Source: Teratosphaeria epicoccoides
Lineage: Eukaryota > Ascomycota > Dothideomycetes > Mycosphaerellales > Teratosphaeriaceae
Reading direction: 5' to 3'
NCBI GenBank assembly: GCA_021401465.1
Contig: JADDMT010000055.1
Coordinates: 124,001-188,000 of the forward strand
DNA length: 64,000 bases
How positions within the stretch are numbered: position 1 is the first letter of the stretch; every line of letters begins with the position of its first letter. The position numbers were made by a program, and so were the translations under genes. The notes under the pieces are model-generated. The model was not told the DNA's origin and searched no databases. It was given only the letters and a program-made list of their open reading frames with translations. This document shows positions 46,349 through 58,369 of the stretch, piece after piece.

Positions 46349-48550
46349 GAAGTCTAATTCCTCGGCTACATAGTAGCGTAGAATAGAATCAAGAGAGACA
46401 CTAAGAAAGTCTAAGTCGTAACAGAGTAGCCTACGCTAACTAATGTTAAGGAGGTATAGTCCTTCCTTAGATTTGCTAACTTCTACCGAAGATTTGTAGC
46501 AAACTATTCGAAGATTATGGCACTACTTACAAGTCTTACTACAAAGGATACACTATTCGTTTAGGACAACGCCTAATAGAATGCCTTTAAGGAACTTAAG
46601 CAACAATTTACAGATTAGCTAATCTTACTTGTTTTCGACCCTAATAAGCCTTTTATAGTTAAAACAGATGCCTCCGACATAGCACTCAGGGCATGCTTAA
46701 GTAAACTAGGACCGAGTAGACGACTACAGCTAGTCGCCTACTACTTGAGGAAGCTGTCTAGACCTAAACTCTGTTATGACGTCTACGACAAAGAACTTCT
46801 AGCTATAGTAGATACCTACAAGGCCTAGCGAGTCTACTTAGAAGGTTCTAAGCACTAAGTCACAGTCTACACAGACTATAAGAACTTGCGATACTTCATA
46901 ACGACGAAAGAGTTAAACTAACGACAAGTTCGGTAGAGTAAGGAACTCTCTAGTTTTAACTACAAGATCGTCTATTACAAGGGGACTAATAACGCACGCG
47001 CCGATGCACTTAGCCGCTAGACTAACTACATGAAAGGCATGAAGCAGGAGAAACACGCTGTTCTCTAGGAAAATAGCGATAGCACGCTAGGAGTTAACTA
47101 ACTCACGGCCATAACTGTTACATAGACTAGTGAATTTCAGGACGACCTGAAGAACGCGCTAGTCTACGACCTAACTATACTTGCTGTCTGTAATGACATT
47201 AATAGACAGGAGGATTAGGAAGACAAAGACGGAATCCTTTTCTTTTAAGGATTAGTATACATGCTAACGTCTTTACAATCGGAGCTACTACGCCTCTAAC
47301 ATGACATACCTTAGGTAGGATACCTAGGAGTGTCTAAAATGAAGCTAATTCTCTGACAAGAATATTACTTCCCTAGGATAGGCAGAGTAATCGAGGACTA
47401 TGTCTGTTAATGTGTAACTTGCTAACAGAGTAAGCACGACTGTCATAAACTGTATAGGCTACTACGACTACTTAAGGTACCTTAATAGCTGTAGGAATCG
47501 CTCGCTATAGACTTTATTGTCAAACTACCCTAATTGAGAGAACCCGCTACTAATGAGTTCTTCGATAGGATCATAGTAGTAGTTAACTAATTCACTAAGT
47601 TTAGGAAGTTTATCCCTTACTACAAAGACTTTAAGACTAAAGATACCGCACATGTCTTCATTAAATAGGTAGTAGCACTACATAGTATGCTATAGGACCT
47701 AGTAATAGATCGAGGATCCGTGTTTACCTCTAACTTCTAGAGAGCCCTAATAAGACAATTCTAGGTCAAACATCAACTAAGTACTTCCTTCTACCCTTAA
47801 ACGGATAGACAGACAGAACGTCTAAACTAGACGTTAGAATAGTACCTTCGATCCTATGTGAATAGAGACTAGAACAACTAGGTAGAGTTGTTGCTAATAG
47901 CGCAGCTCGCGTATAATAGTACGCTAGCAGAGTCGACAGGACTCTTGCTGTTTTAGATAGGGTATAGATTAGCTATAGAAGACATTCTAGATGTCTTAGT
48001 TAGTAATCTAAACCTAGTTACACTTAGACGAGTAGAACACCTACGCTAACTGCAAACAGAAGCATAGCTTAACCTGCAGTTCTATGAACAGAACATGGCA
48101 TAGTACGCGAATTGTAAGAGAATTAAGGGACTAATTCTAAAGGAGGGAGACAAGGTGTATCTCCTCTGCTATCACATCAAATTAGACAAGCTAAGTAAAA
48201 AACTAGACGCTGTAAAACTAGGACTATTTAGGATTAAGGCTAAGAAAGGACTAGTTAATTTTAAGTTATAGCTACCTAAGCAGATAAGAATACACCCTGT
48301 GTTCTATGTCTCTCTGCTAGAACAAGTAGCGCTAGACGCTACACTACAAACAGAACCCTTACTACTCGACCCTAAAGTAGAAGAACCTAAGTACACTATT
48401 AAGAAGATCGTCGACACTTGCTAGCAGGACAGACAGCGAGAGTACTAAGTAAAATGGGAAGGATATAGGAGTACTAAAAACACCTAGGAACCCTTTAAAC
48501 ATCTGCGAAACTATTAGCAAAAGATACGAAATTTCGAGAGAAGAACGAAC
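46349..48550 (+). pseudogene. Outermost A element: pol from late RT to chromodomain
   Basis: Begins inside RT (matching 52,769) and runs through RNase H, integrase and a chromodomain (about 48,380-48,510). I assign it to the outermost A element, as the part to the right of the inserted subtype-II copy. RIP is heavier here than at 43,277-45,153. Confidence 0.8.
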
Positions 48551-49166
48551 CTAGGGAGAAGATCATAAGCTACGACTAGACTCCTGCGGGACGCTGTCGA
48601 TTAGCTCGGCTATCACGCTATCCAGGAAACCCTAATACGAGGCATTAGTAAAACCTTCTATTACGCTCTATGTTATAGGACTAAGAGCAAGACCCGCTAA
48701 GGGACCTAGGTTAAGAAGGAACCTAGCCTGCAGAAGAGCCTGCTCTTTAGCCTTATCCTCCCTGATCTCACGCTCCTCGAGAGCGCGACTATCCTCGACC
48801 TTATAGTCAACTATGTCTAACTGTTTCCGAAGACGCATCTCCTTTACATGCGCCTCTATTATCTTCTGCGAAGCCTTAGCTAGGACCGCCTTTACACGAT
48901 TAAGATTAGTAATTAGTCTTTTCTGCTAATTACCTAACTTCTTCTATTTAACCTCTAGTACCTTCGCGTCGTAACTTCGACAGTTGCTAAAGTAACACTA
49001 CGAACATTTCCCTAAGGAAATGTACACTCAATAAACAAGCTTTAACTCTTGACACTAAGTACAGGACTTTATGCTGTCCTAGCCCTAATAATAGATTCGA
49101 TTTGCGTAGCGTTTACGTTTCTGCGTTAAAGGGGCGTTAGTGTCTAGGATGACACAAGGCAGTGAT
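48551..49166 (-). pseudogene. Outermost A element: antisense ORF, 5' end cut off
   Basis: Same antisense frame as at 807-1,442. Its start codons were separated by the insertion at GTGAT (49,162-49,166). The missing upstream part resumes at 56,490, after the duplicated GTAAT. Confidence 0.55.
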
Positions 49167-49643
49167 TGTCATGAGTGTCAGGAGTACTATAAGTCACAGG
49201 ATTATAAGTGTCCTAAGTACTATGAGTCATAGTATAGTCATAGGAGTACTATAAGTTATAAGCATAGTCATATAAGAAAGGATCTGTCATGTAAGGATAG
49301 ATCCCTAGATCTGTAGGGTTAGTCTATAGATCTATAGGCCTATAGGGGAGAAGGGATCTGTCACGAGATAACAGACCCTCGGATCTGTAGGGTTAGTCTA
49401 TAGATCTACAGACACGGATCTGTTAGGCCTATTAACAGATCTAACAGAGCTACTCTGTCTCTCTAGTATATAGGGATAGCTTTAGGACAGGCAGTTAGGA
49501 GCTTCGTGCTTAATCTTAATTTAATCCTCTCTTGCTTAGAGGAGAGTTAGTTACAAGGTTAACTACTATTATCGATATTCTTCATAGCTCTGCGAGTCTA
49601 ACACCTGATCTCCTTCCTGCTATTAGCACCTACCCTTATGACA
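49167..49643 (+). repeat. Family-A 5' LTR (subtype I, 477 bp)
   Basis: TGTCATGAGTGTCAGG...ACCCTTATGACA, followed by the A leader TTTTCAGCACTACTTC and gag. No TGG-type tRNA primer site is evident directly after the LTR. Confidence 0.9.
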
Positions 49644-49769
49644 TTTTCAGCACTACTTCTAAGGAAGCATTAGGGGACTCGTTAAGCACTTGACATACGC
49701 CTATGTTAAGTAGTTCTTTAGCTGTTAGTTTAACTTCTAGTAACAGTTAACTAACACTATAAGAACAAG

Positions 49770-51560
49770 TTGCCGCTATACCTTAAATTACGTAGTAGCT
49801 TAAATCCATTTACCTTAGCAAGATAGCTCTAGCATCTGTCGCAGGTTCAACTACCAGGAATAGACACGGTAATAACGGCTTTAAGATAGGAAGCCCTACA
49901 GAGTTTATAGGACAACAATCTTAAGTCAAGATGTTTATCCTATAATGCTAATTAGCATTTAACATAGATACGGAATAGTTTATAACACATTATAAGCGAA
50001 TGATGTACATTGTCTCTTACCTGAAGGGACTAGCGTTTGAGTTTATCTAGCCTCATCTAACAGATTATCTAGATCATGTTAGCAACGTCGAAGCTAGGAA
50101 GATGACAACTAGGGAGATTCTTAACTTAGATAAGTCTTTGTTTAAGGCATTACGCGAAGCTTTTAGGCTTAGTAATAAGCAACAAGAGGCCGAGAGAGCT
50201 CTCCTAGGAATTTAGCAGAAGGGTTCTGCTATTAAGTACCACGTGGACTTTTAGACCCTCTCTGCTTAAGTCGACTAGAATGATAATGCTTTAGCTACTT
50301 AGTTCTACTAGGGACTAAAGGAGACAGTTAATGACGAAATTGCCTGAGGAGATTGGCTAACGACATTCAAGGAAATAAGCGATCTCGCGATTAAAATCGA
50401 TAATCGCATCTAGGAATAACAGTAAGAACGACAACATGGAAATCGCAAGCTAGCAGAGGCTAACTATAAGGTCTAACGATTAGCACTAAAATGGCGAAGC
50501 GATTACTATAGTCTCTAACCTATAGAGATAGATGCGACTAAGGGGCGTCTAAGGAATAGACCCCAAGGAAAGCCGCAGAAGGGCTCTCCTCCCTAGAATG
50601 GTCTAAAGAAGCCATTTGACAAGAGTAACCTTAAGTGCCACAACTATGGAAAGAAAGGACACTTTGCCTGTAAGTGTTTTGCTAAGAAGCAACGACAGGA
50701 ACTACCTAGGACAGAGCAGGCTCGCGCGACAGTAACAGCACCTAAGCAAAAGGCTACTACTACTTAAGAACTAGACTATGCCGCACTTACTTAGACTATG
50801 TGCTACGACGATGACTGTCGAATTCACATGAGTGATAAAGATAGTTCTAGATAGTACCTTAGCTAAAACAAGGCACAGTCGATCGTGCGCTAAGGGGTAC
50901 ACCTTCTAGTATAACAATCCTAAGGTAATAGGAGCTAGAAGAAGAAGAAGAAGGTTCGGACGATAACTACGAGCTTGTCGAAGCTGTCATTCCTGATTCT
51001 GAGGAAGACGAGAGCATAGAGCGATAGGCTATGCCGCTGCATGACATCAGACTTAATATTATCCGAATCATATAGAACTAGTAGGCTTAGGCTTGCCCAT
51101 GGATTAATAGAGTACAACATGTTAACTAGCTTTAGTATGACGAACTAGCCGACTATATGCGACGATACCTAAGGAGACTACTAGTCGTAGCTTAACATTA
51201 CGCGCATTAGAAAGTTGTCTAAAAGATTATACTGTTTAGGGTAGAGTTTATGCCCTAGGGAGGCTACCTAACCTACAAAGGAATTTAGATTCTACAAGCA
51301 CTACAACTCTAAGTCTACTACTTAAAGATAGAGTACGCAAGAAACACGCAGGAACAGCGAGGCTAAGAGCGAGAACGACCTCTTAGGCCAGAAAACAGTA
51401 ACGCTTAGAGAAGAAGCCAAGACCGCACGATCCCTGAACTAGTCCGTGAAGACAGTTATTCAGGAAACGACAAGGTCCGCTAGAATTAGACCTACAGACA
51501 GACTAGACAGGGCTGTAACGATGTGCCGCGATTAGCGCCAGATACGCGAACAACCTTAGA
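49770..51560 (+). pseudogene. Family-A gag (49-56 kb copy)
   Basis: Collinear with 17,640-19,430. The zinc knuckle near 50,635-50,680 reads C-HN-Y-GKKG-H-FACK-C; the second Cys was changed by G-to-A to Tyr. The acidic tail ELEEEEEG lies near 50,935. Confidence 0.8.
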
Positions 51561-54500
51561 GTATAGGTACACATTAACAAGACACTAGCTAGGGCCTTAA
51601 TAGATTCAGGATGTACTAGAATCTTCATGACGCCTAAGTTCGCCAGGATAGCTAGGATAAAGCTACAGGCGAAGACAAATGCTTTCTCGCTACAAGCGAT
51701 TAATAGAAAGCCGGTCACGTACAACTAAGGAGTAGTTGACGAAGAGACTAAGATGATGCCTCTGCGGATAGGACGCTACTAAGAGATGCTCTAGTTCGAC
51801 ATCACGGAGTTACTAGGCTTAGATGTAGTACTAGGGTTGCCATGGCTAAGAAACGCTAACCCCTATATCGACTAGAAGAATAAGAGGATCTAGTTCCTAG
51901 AACTCTTAAGATCGATACCTCTACCTATAGTACACGACGTACTAGGCAAGATCGAAATATGTGCTATGACTTCAAGCGAGATAGTAGCTGCTATTAAGGA
52001 TCTAGAACAGGAAGTACACATCCTATAGGTCAAAGTAACGCAATCGGAAGTCAAGGTCGAATTCATAGTTCCTAATAAGTATAAAGAGTTCGCTACTCTT
52101 TTCAAGGAAGAACCCGACTAAGAAGCTCGGCCAGAACACTAGGAGTAGGACCATAGGATACCCTTACTCCCTAGCAAGACACTAACGAAGCAATTAGTTC
52201 GCCTATTATTAGCGGCGAAATTAGAGATTCTCCGGAAATACCTAGAAGACAACCTCTAGAAAGGCTTCATCCGCGAATCGTAGTCCCTAGCCAGATATCT
52301 AATCCTGTTTGTGCCTAAGAGGGAAGATAACTAGCGACTCTGCGTAGATTATCGTAGATTAAACGACATCATAATAAAGAATAGTTATCCGCTTCCTTTA
52401 CTCTCGGAATTGCAGGACTGCCTACAAGGAGCAATGTAGTTCTCGAAGTTTAACATACCTAGAGCGTATAACCGAATTCGAATTAAGGAAGGCGAAGAAT
52501 AGAAGACTACGTTCCGAACTAGGTTTAGACACTATAAGTACATAGTTATGCCATTTAGGTTGACAAACGCCCTAGCTACATAGTAGGCATTTATTAACAA
52601 TGTGCTACGAGAGTACCTCGACGTCTTTGTGGTTATATACCTAGACGACATCCTTGTCTACTCCTAGACGATTAAAGAGCATAGGACTTACGTGCGTAAG
52701 GTACTTCAGAAACTCTAGGATTACTAGCTAAAGGTCAAGCCTTAGAAGAGCGAGTTTCATAAGCAGGAAGTACAATTCCTTAGCTACGTAGTAGCATGGA
52801 ATAGAATCAAGATAGACACTAAGAAAGTCTAGGTCGTAAAAGAGTAGCCTATACTAACTAATGTTAAGGAAGTATAGTCCTTCCTTAGATTCGCTAACTT
52901 CTACAGGAGATTTGTGGCAAACTATTCGAAGATTATAGTACTACTTACGACTCTTACGACGAAGGATACACTATTCGTATAGGACGACGCCTAACAGAAT
53001 GCCTTTAAGGAACTTAAGTGACAATTTACAGATTAGCTAATCTTACTTGTATTCGACCTAGATAAGCCTATTATAGTCGAAACAGATGCCTCCGACGTAG
53101 CACTCAGGGCATGCTTAAGTTAACCAGGACCGAGTAGACAACTACAGCCTGTCGCCTACTACTCGAGGAAATTGTCTAGACTAGAACTCCGTTACGATGT
53201 CTATAACAAAAAACTTCTAGCTATAGTAGACGCCTACAAGGCCTAGCGAGTCTACTTAGAAGGTTCTAAGCACTAGGTCACGGTCTACACAGACTATGAG
53301 AACTTGCGATACTTCATAATAACAAAAGAGTTAAACTGACGACAGGTTCGGTAGAGCGAGGAGCTCTCTAGTTTTAACTGCAAGATCGTCTATTATAAGG
53401 GGACCGATAACGCACGCGCCGATACACTTAGCCGCTAGACAGACTACATGAAGGGCGTAAAGCAGGAGAAACATGCTATTCTCCAGGAAAATAGTAATAG
53501 CACTCTAGGAGTTAACTGACTCGCGGCCACGACTATTACATAGACTAGTAGATTTTAGGACGACCTAAAGAACGCACTAATCTACGACCTAACTGTACTC
53601 GCTGTCTGTAACGACATTGATGGACAGGAGGATTAGGAAGACAAAGACAGAATCCTTCTGTTTCAAGGATTAGTATACATGCTAATGTCTTTATAATTAG
53701 AACTACTACGCCTCTAACATGACGTACCTTAGGCAGGACACCTAGGAGTGTCTAAAATGAAGCAAATTCTCTGACAAGAATATTACTTCCCTAGGATGAG
53801 CAAGGCAATTAAGGACTACGTCCTTTAATATGTAACTTGCTAACGAAGCAAGCATGACTATCATAAACCATATAGGCTACTACGACTACTTAAGGTACCC
53901 TAACGGCCATAGGAGTCGCTCGCTATAGACTTTATTGTCAAACTACCTTAGTTAAGAGAACCTGCTACTAATGAGTTCTTTGACAGGATCATGGTAGTAG
54001 TCGACCGATTTACTAAGTTTCGGAAGTTTATCCCTTACCGCGAAGACTTCAAGACTAAAGATATCGCGCATGTCTTTATCAAGTAGGTAGTAGCACTACA
54101 TGGCATGCTATAGGACCTAGTAACAGATCGAGGATCCGTGTTTACCTCTAACTTCTAGAGAGCCCTAATAAGACAATTCTAGGTCAAACATCGACTAAGT
54201 ACTTCCTTCTACCCTTAGACAGATAGACAGACAGAACGTCTAAATCAGACGTTAGAATAGTACCTTCGATCCTATGTGAATAGGGACTAGAATAACTAGG
54301 TAGAGTTGTTGCTAATAGCATAGCTTACGTATAATAGTACGCTAGCAGAGTCGACAGGACTCTCGCTATTTCAGATGGCATATAGATTAGCTATAGAAGA
54401 CATCCCGGACGTCTTAGCTAGTAATCCGAACCTAGTAGCACTTAGACGAGTAGAACATCTACGCCGACTACAAACAGAAGCATAACTCGACCTGTAGTTC

Positions 54501-54968
54501 TATTAGCAGAACATAGCATAGTACGTGAATCGTAAGAGAATTAAGGGACTAATTCTAAAGGAGGGGGACAAAGTGTATCTCCTCTGCTGTCACATCAAAT
54601 TAGACAAACCGAGTAAAAAACTAGACGCTATAAAACTAGGACCATTCAGGATTAAGGCTAAGAAGGGACCAGTTAATTTTAAGTTACAGCTACCCGAGCA
54701 GATAAGAGTCTACCCTGTGTTCTATGTCTCTCTACTAGAACAAGTAGCGCTAGACGCTATACTGTAAACGGAACCCTTACTACTTGACCCTAAAGTAGAA
54801 GAACTAGAGTACACTATCGAAAAGATTGTCGACACTTGCTAGCAGGATAGACAGCAAGAGTACTTAGTAAAATGGGAAGGATATAGGAGTACCGAGAACA
54901 CCTAGGAACCCCTAGAACATCTGCGAAACTGTTAGCAAAAGATACGAAGTTTCGAGAAAGGAACGAAC
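51561..54968 (+). pseudogene. Family-A pol (complete in this copy)
   Basis: The only family-A pol in the window not interrupted by another element. Protease-like region about 51,570-51,950; RT with YLDDILVY at 52,638-52,661; NFYRRFVANYSKI across the site where C inserted in the other copy (about 52,895-52,935); RNase H about 53,080-53,420; integrase about 53,740-54,480; GDKVYLLCCHIKLDKPSKK near 54,567-54,625 (stop-free from 54,525 to 54,767); chromodomain about 54,810-54,930. Confidence 0.9.
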
Positions 54969-55604
54969 CTAGGAAGAAGATCCTAAGCCACGACTAGACT
55001 CCTGCGAGACGCTGTCGACTAGCTCGGCTATCACGCTATCTAGGAAACCCTAATATAAGGCGTTAGCGAAACCCTCTATTACGCTCTATGTTATAGGACT
55101 AAGAGCGAGACCCGCGGAAGGATCTAGGTCAAGAAGAAACCTAGCCTGCGAGAGAGCCTGTTCCTTAGCCTCATCCTCCCTAATCTCACGCTCCTCAAGA
55201 GCGCGACTATCCTTAACCTCCTAGTTAACTACGTCTAACTGTTTTCGAAGACATATCTCCTTTGTATGCGCCTCTATTATCTTCTACAAAGCCTTGGCTA
55301 GGACTCCCTTCGCACGATTAAGATTAGCAATTAGTCTTTTCCGCTAATCGCCTAACTTCTTCTATTCGACCTCTGTTACCTTCGCGTCATAACTCCGACA
55401 GTTACTAAAGTAACATTACGAACATTTCTCTAAGGAAATGTGTACCTAACAAACAAGCTTTAACTCTTGACACTAAGTGTAGGACTTTATGCTATCCTAG
55501 CCCTAACGATAGATTCAATTCGCGCGGCGTTTACGTTTCTGCGTTAATAGGGCGTTAGTGTCTAGAATGACACAAGGCAGTAATGTAGAAAGAGAAGACA
55601 TCAT
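54969..55604 (-). pseudogene. Antisense Cys-rich/coiled-coil ORF of family A (chimeric copy)
   Basis: Third full 636-bp copy, ATG 55,604/55,601. Same order: KRKRR-type basic run, Cys cluster, charged helix. RIP stops are present. It sits between the chromodomain and the LTR as in the other copies. Confidence 0.57.
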
Positions 55605-55681
55605 AGCACAAAAAGGAATAACAAGAGAAACCCCGTACTAATAAGGTAGCTTAGGGACAAGCTAGGCTAAGAGGGGGATAG

Positions 55682-56163
55682 TGTCATGAGTGTTAGGAGT
55701 ACTATTAGGAGTACTATAGGTTACAGGATTATAAGGGTCCTAAGTGCTATAAGTCATAGTATAGTCATAGGAGTACTATGAGTTATAGGCATAGTTATAG
55801 GAGAAAGGATCTGTCACGTAAGGATAGATCCCTAGATCTATAGGGTTAGTCTACAGATCTATAGGCCTATAAGGGAGAAGGGATCTGTTATAGGATAACA
55901 GACCCTTAGATCTATAGGGTTAGTCTACAGATCTATAGACATAGATCTGTTAGGTCTATTAACAGATCTAACAGAGCTACTCTGTCTCTCTAGTATATAG
56001 GGATAGCTTTAGGACAGGCAGTTAGGAGCTTTGTGCTTAATTTAATTCCCTTTCCCTAGGGGATAGTTAGTTATAAGGTTAACCGCTATTATCGATATTC
56101 TTTATAGCTCTACGAGTCTAATACCTAGTTACCTTCCTGCTATTAGTACCTACCCTTATGACA
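55682..56163 (+). repeat. Family-A LTR (subtype II, 482 bp)
   Basis: TGTCATGAGTGTTAGG...CCCTTATGACA after AAGAGGGGGATAG. Same length and subtype as 45,867-46,348. Confidence 0.9.
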
Positions 56164-56484
56164 TCTACAGATCTATAGGCCTACAGGGGAGAAGGGATCT
56201 GTCATGGGATAATAGACTCTTAGATCTATAGGGTTAGTCTATAGATCTATAGACATAGATCTATTAGGTCTATTAATAGATCTAATAGAGCTACTCTGTC
56301 TCTCTAGTATATAGGGATAGCTTTAGGACAGGCAGTTAGGAGCTTCGTGCTTACTCTTAATTTAATCCTCTCTTGCTTAAAGGAGAGTTAGTTACAAGGT
56401 TAACTCCTATTATTAATATTCTTTATAGCTCTACAAGTCTAACACCTAATCCCCTTCCTGCTATTAGTACCTACCCTTATGACA
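56164..56484 (+). repeat. Family-A LTR fragment (subtype I, last 321 bp)
   Basis: Starts mid-LTR at TCTACAGATC and runs to CCCTTATGACA. Lacks the first part of the LTR. TCTAC is the inferred right target duplication of the subtype-II insertion. Confidence 0.85.
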
Positions 56485-56489
56485 GTAAT

Positions 56490-56585
56490 GTAGAAAGAGA
56501 AGACATTACTACATAAAGGAAATAACAAGAGAAACCCTATACTAATAAGGTAGCTTAGGGACAAGCTAGGCTAAGAGAGGGATAG
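56490..56585 (+). other. Outermost A element: 3' tail and polypurine tract
   Basis: Matches the segment just before other A LTRs (GTAGAAAGAGAAGAC...) and ends in the purine tract AAGAGAGGGATAG beside the LTR. It contains the displaced 5' part of the antisense ORF. Confidence 0.8.
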
Positions 56586-57031
56586 TGTCATAGATGTCAT
56601 GAGTTATAAGCACTATAGGCTAAGTTAGAGTACTAGGGCCTAAGTCATAGCATAGTCATAGGAGAAAGGATCTGTCACGTGAGGACAGATCCCTAGATCT
56701 GTAGGGTTAGTCTATAGATCTACAGGCCTATAGGAGGGAAAGGATCTGTTATAGAAGGATAGACCCTAGGATCTATAGGGTTAGTCTATAGATCTATAGA
56801 CATAGATCTGTTAGGTCTATTAACAGATCTAACAGAGCTACCCTATCTCTCTAGTATATAGGGATAGCTTCAGGACAGGTAGTTAGGAGCTTTGTGCTTA
56901 ATCTTAATTTAATCCTCTCTTGCTTAGAGGAGAGTTAGTTACAAGGTTAATTGCTATTGTCGATATTCTTTATAGCTCTGTAAGTCTAATACCTGATCCC
57001 CTTCCTGCTATTAGTACCTACCCTTATAACA
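56586..57031 (+). repeat. 3' LTR of the outermost A element (446 bp)
   Basis: Same length and start (TGTCATAGATGTCATGAG) as the LTR at 17,064, and followed by GGCTT (57,032-57,036), which pairs with 17,059-17,063. Confidence 0.92.
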
Positions 57032-57036
57032 GGCTT

Positions 57037-57500
57037 GTAATTATACTATAACTAGTCCTAGATCACGAATGTTAGTTCCTAGCTAGATAGGAACTTATCA
57101 TGAGATCCTTTTATGCCTGTTAGACTTGTTACTTGTTAAGGTATTATCTCTAAGCTTGTTGTTAATACTAGGAGGGAAGACTATACATAACGCAAATCTA
57201 GCTACTATAACTCTTTACCCTTAGGACTTTGCCTCTAGAAGCTATTAATCTATAGGAGAGAACATATAGGCTAGAGATTATAGCTTTATACTACTTGCAG
57301 TTTGCTAATTTCCGCCTCTAGATATGTAATGTAGTCTTCTTGGCTACCCCTAAAAGAGTCAATTTGTAAGGCTATTTAGGTAGTAACAGTTAAGGAAAAA
57401 AGGTTAATTAGAAGACACCCTGTAACATGTAGGCAGAAGTTCCTTAGGACATAAAGCTACTCTAAAAAGCGTTTGATCTATGGACTACATGCTTTAGGGA
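57037..57500. other. RIP-mutated flank without recognised element
   Basis: TpA-rich sequence to the right of the outermost A insertion, with the same mutation style. No LTR or protein motif is seen. Normal CA/TG returns between about 57,475 and 57,520. Confidence 0.45.
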
Positions 57501-57754
57501 TAGCGCGTGCTAGATTGCATTAATGCAGGTAACTGTGTCTACTGCTCTACAAGCAAGGGACGCTCTGATTAACAGGCCCCTACAGCCTCGTCATGCACAC
57601 CTCGCCAGCACAAACGAAGCTCTTGCAGTTCACTTCGTCAAGCCAAGAATGCCGTTCTGTGGAGCACAGGCGACACAGTTGCGCTGCCGTCGGGACTATA
57701 TATGTATGTCCCTATCAATCTAAAGACTGACTTCTATTAGACTAGCCTGGCGAC

Positions 57755-58368
57755 ATGCTGCTAATGGGCCTCCCTTTCCTGCAGCCCTTCTTCCAAGGAG
57801 CCGTCATGCTCGATTTTTGCTTTCGATACCTTCTTCGTCGGCGAGCACTGGCTCATGTTCGCGGCAGAATTGACCCGCGCTTGTTCGAGCTTGGTTGGGA
57901 TGATGCATTGGCACTTATGGCACTGGTATGTCTGTGACTCGTATAGACTGGTCAACACTAAGGTAATCAGGTCCCATTCACTATATACACCGGACTGTTC
58001 CTGGCACTGAGGCAAACATTCCGTCTCTCGTCTCAGGCGCGACCTCGCTAATGGTGACCAGGACGGACATAATATACATACCGCTTCAGAGCGCTGTAGT
58101 GTGCACGCAGATTTCTCAGACGCTTTTTCTACGCCGCCTGCGACCTGATTTGGGCCGCTCCTGGTGTGCATTGTTCATTATCAACACCCTCCTAGGCCTG
58201 AGCTCCGTCATTTGCGTAGCTCTGCCGATGCGCGCTATCCACAGAGGCGCATGTGTCTCTACAGCTGTACTGCTGAACGAGTTTTCTTGCGCATCTATGC
58301 TGATTTACAACTCTACTACTCGGCAGAAACCGCTACTTATCATACTTTGGACACTTAGACCTTTGTAA
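57755..58368 (+). pseudogene. Possible PTH11/fungal rhodopsin-like membrane protein fragment
   Basis: ATG 57,755 opens a frame with a hydrophobic start and FELGWDDALALMAL, resembling the R-x-x-GWDD-x-L motif after helix 1 in fungal rhodopsin/PTH11-type proteins. GTATGT (57,929) follows the codon for that last leucine and could start a short intron ending near TAATCAG 57,970. A second frame, 58,051-58,368, has TQISQTLFLRRL and a hydrophobic helix (CALFIINTLLGLSSVICVAL), similar in position to helix 4 of that family. I could not join them into one gene, so this is a decayed or multi-intron gene at best. Confidence 0.33.
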
Positions 58369-58369
58369 G

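Larger units (their letters stand above)
49162..56489 (+). mobile_element. Chimeric family-A element inside the outermost A tail
   Basis: Spans 49,167-56,484 with target duplication GTGAT (49,162-49,166) and RIP-changed GTAAT (56,485-56,489). The 5' LTR is subtype I (477 bp). The 3' end is a complete subtype-II LTR (55,682-56,163) followed by the last 321 bp of a subtype-I LTR. Simplest reading: a subtype-II element inserted in the subtype-I 3' LTR (right duplication TCTAC at 56,164), then internal recombination removed the material between the two bodies. Confidence 0.82.
17059..57036 (+). mobile_element. Outermost family-A insertion holding the 40-kb nest
   Basis: Two LTRs of identical length and subtype (17,064-17,509 and 56,586-57,031, 446 bp each, both starting TGTYATAGATGTYATRAG) are flanked by the same five bases, GGCTT (17,059-17,063 and 57,032-57,036). 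That marks one original integration. Everything between is this element plus later insertions: C at 20,789, B at 35,103, a second A ending at 46,348, and a third A at 49,167-56,484. Confidence 0.88.

Noticed and set aside
1..57000. Possible reassigned TAG codon (TAG read as Q or W)
   Set aside because: TAG appears where CAG and TGG are expected, but the same TpA excess is found in LTRs and on both strands, and genes after 57,500 use ordinary codons. RIP explains it.
57761..58171. 136-codon minus-strand ORF
   Set aside because: It lies antisense to the possible membrane-protein frame and its residues show no family features.
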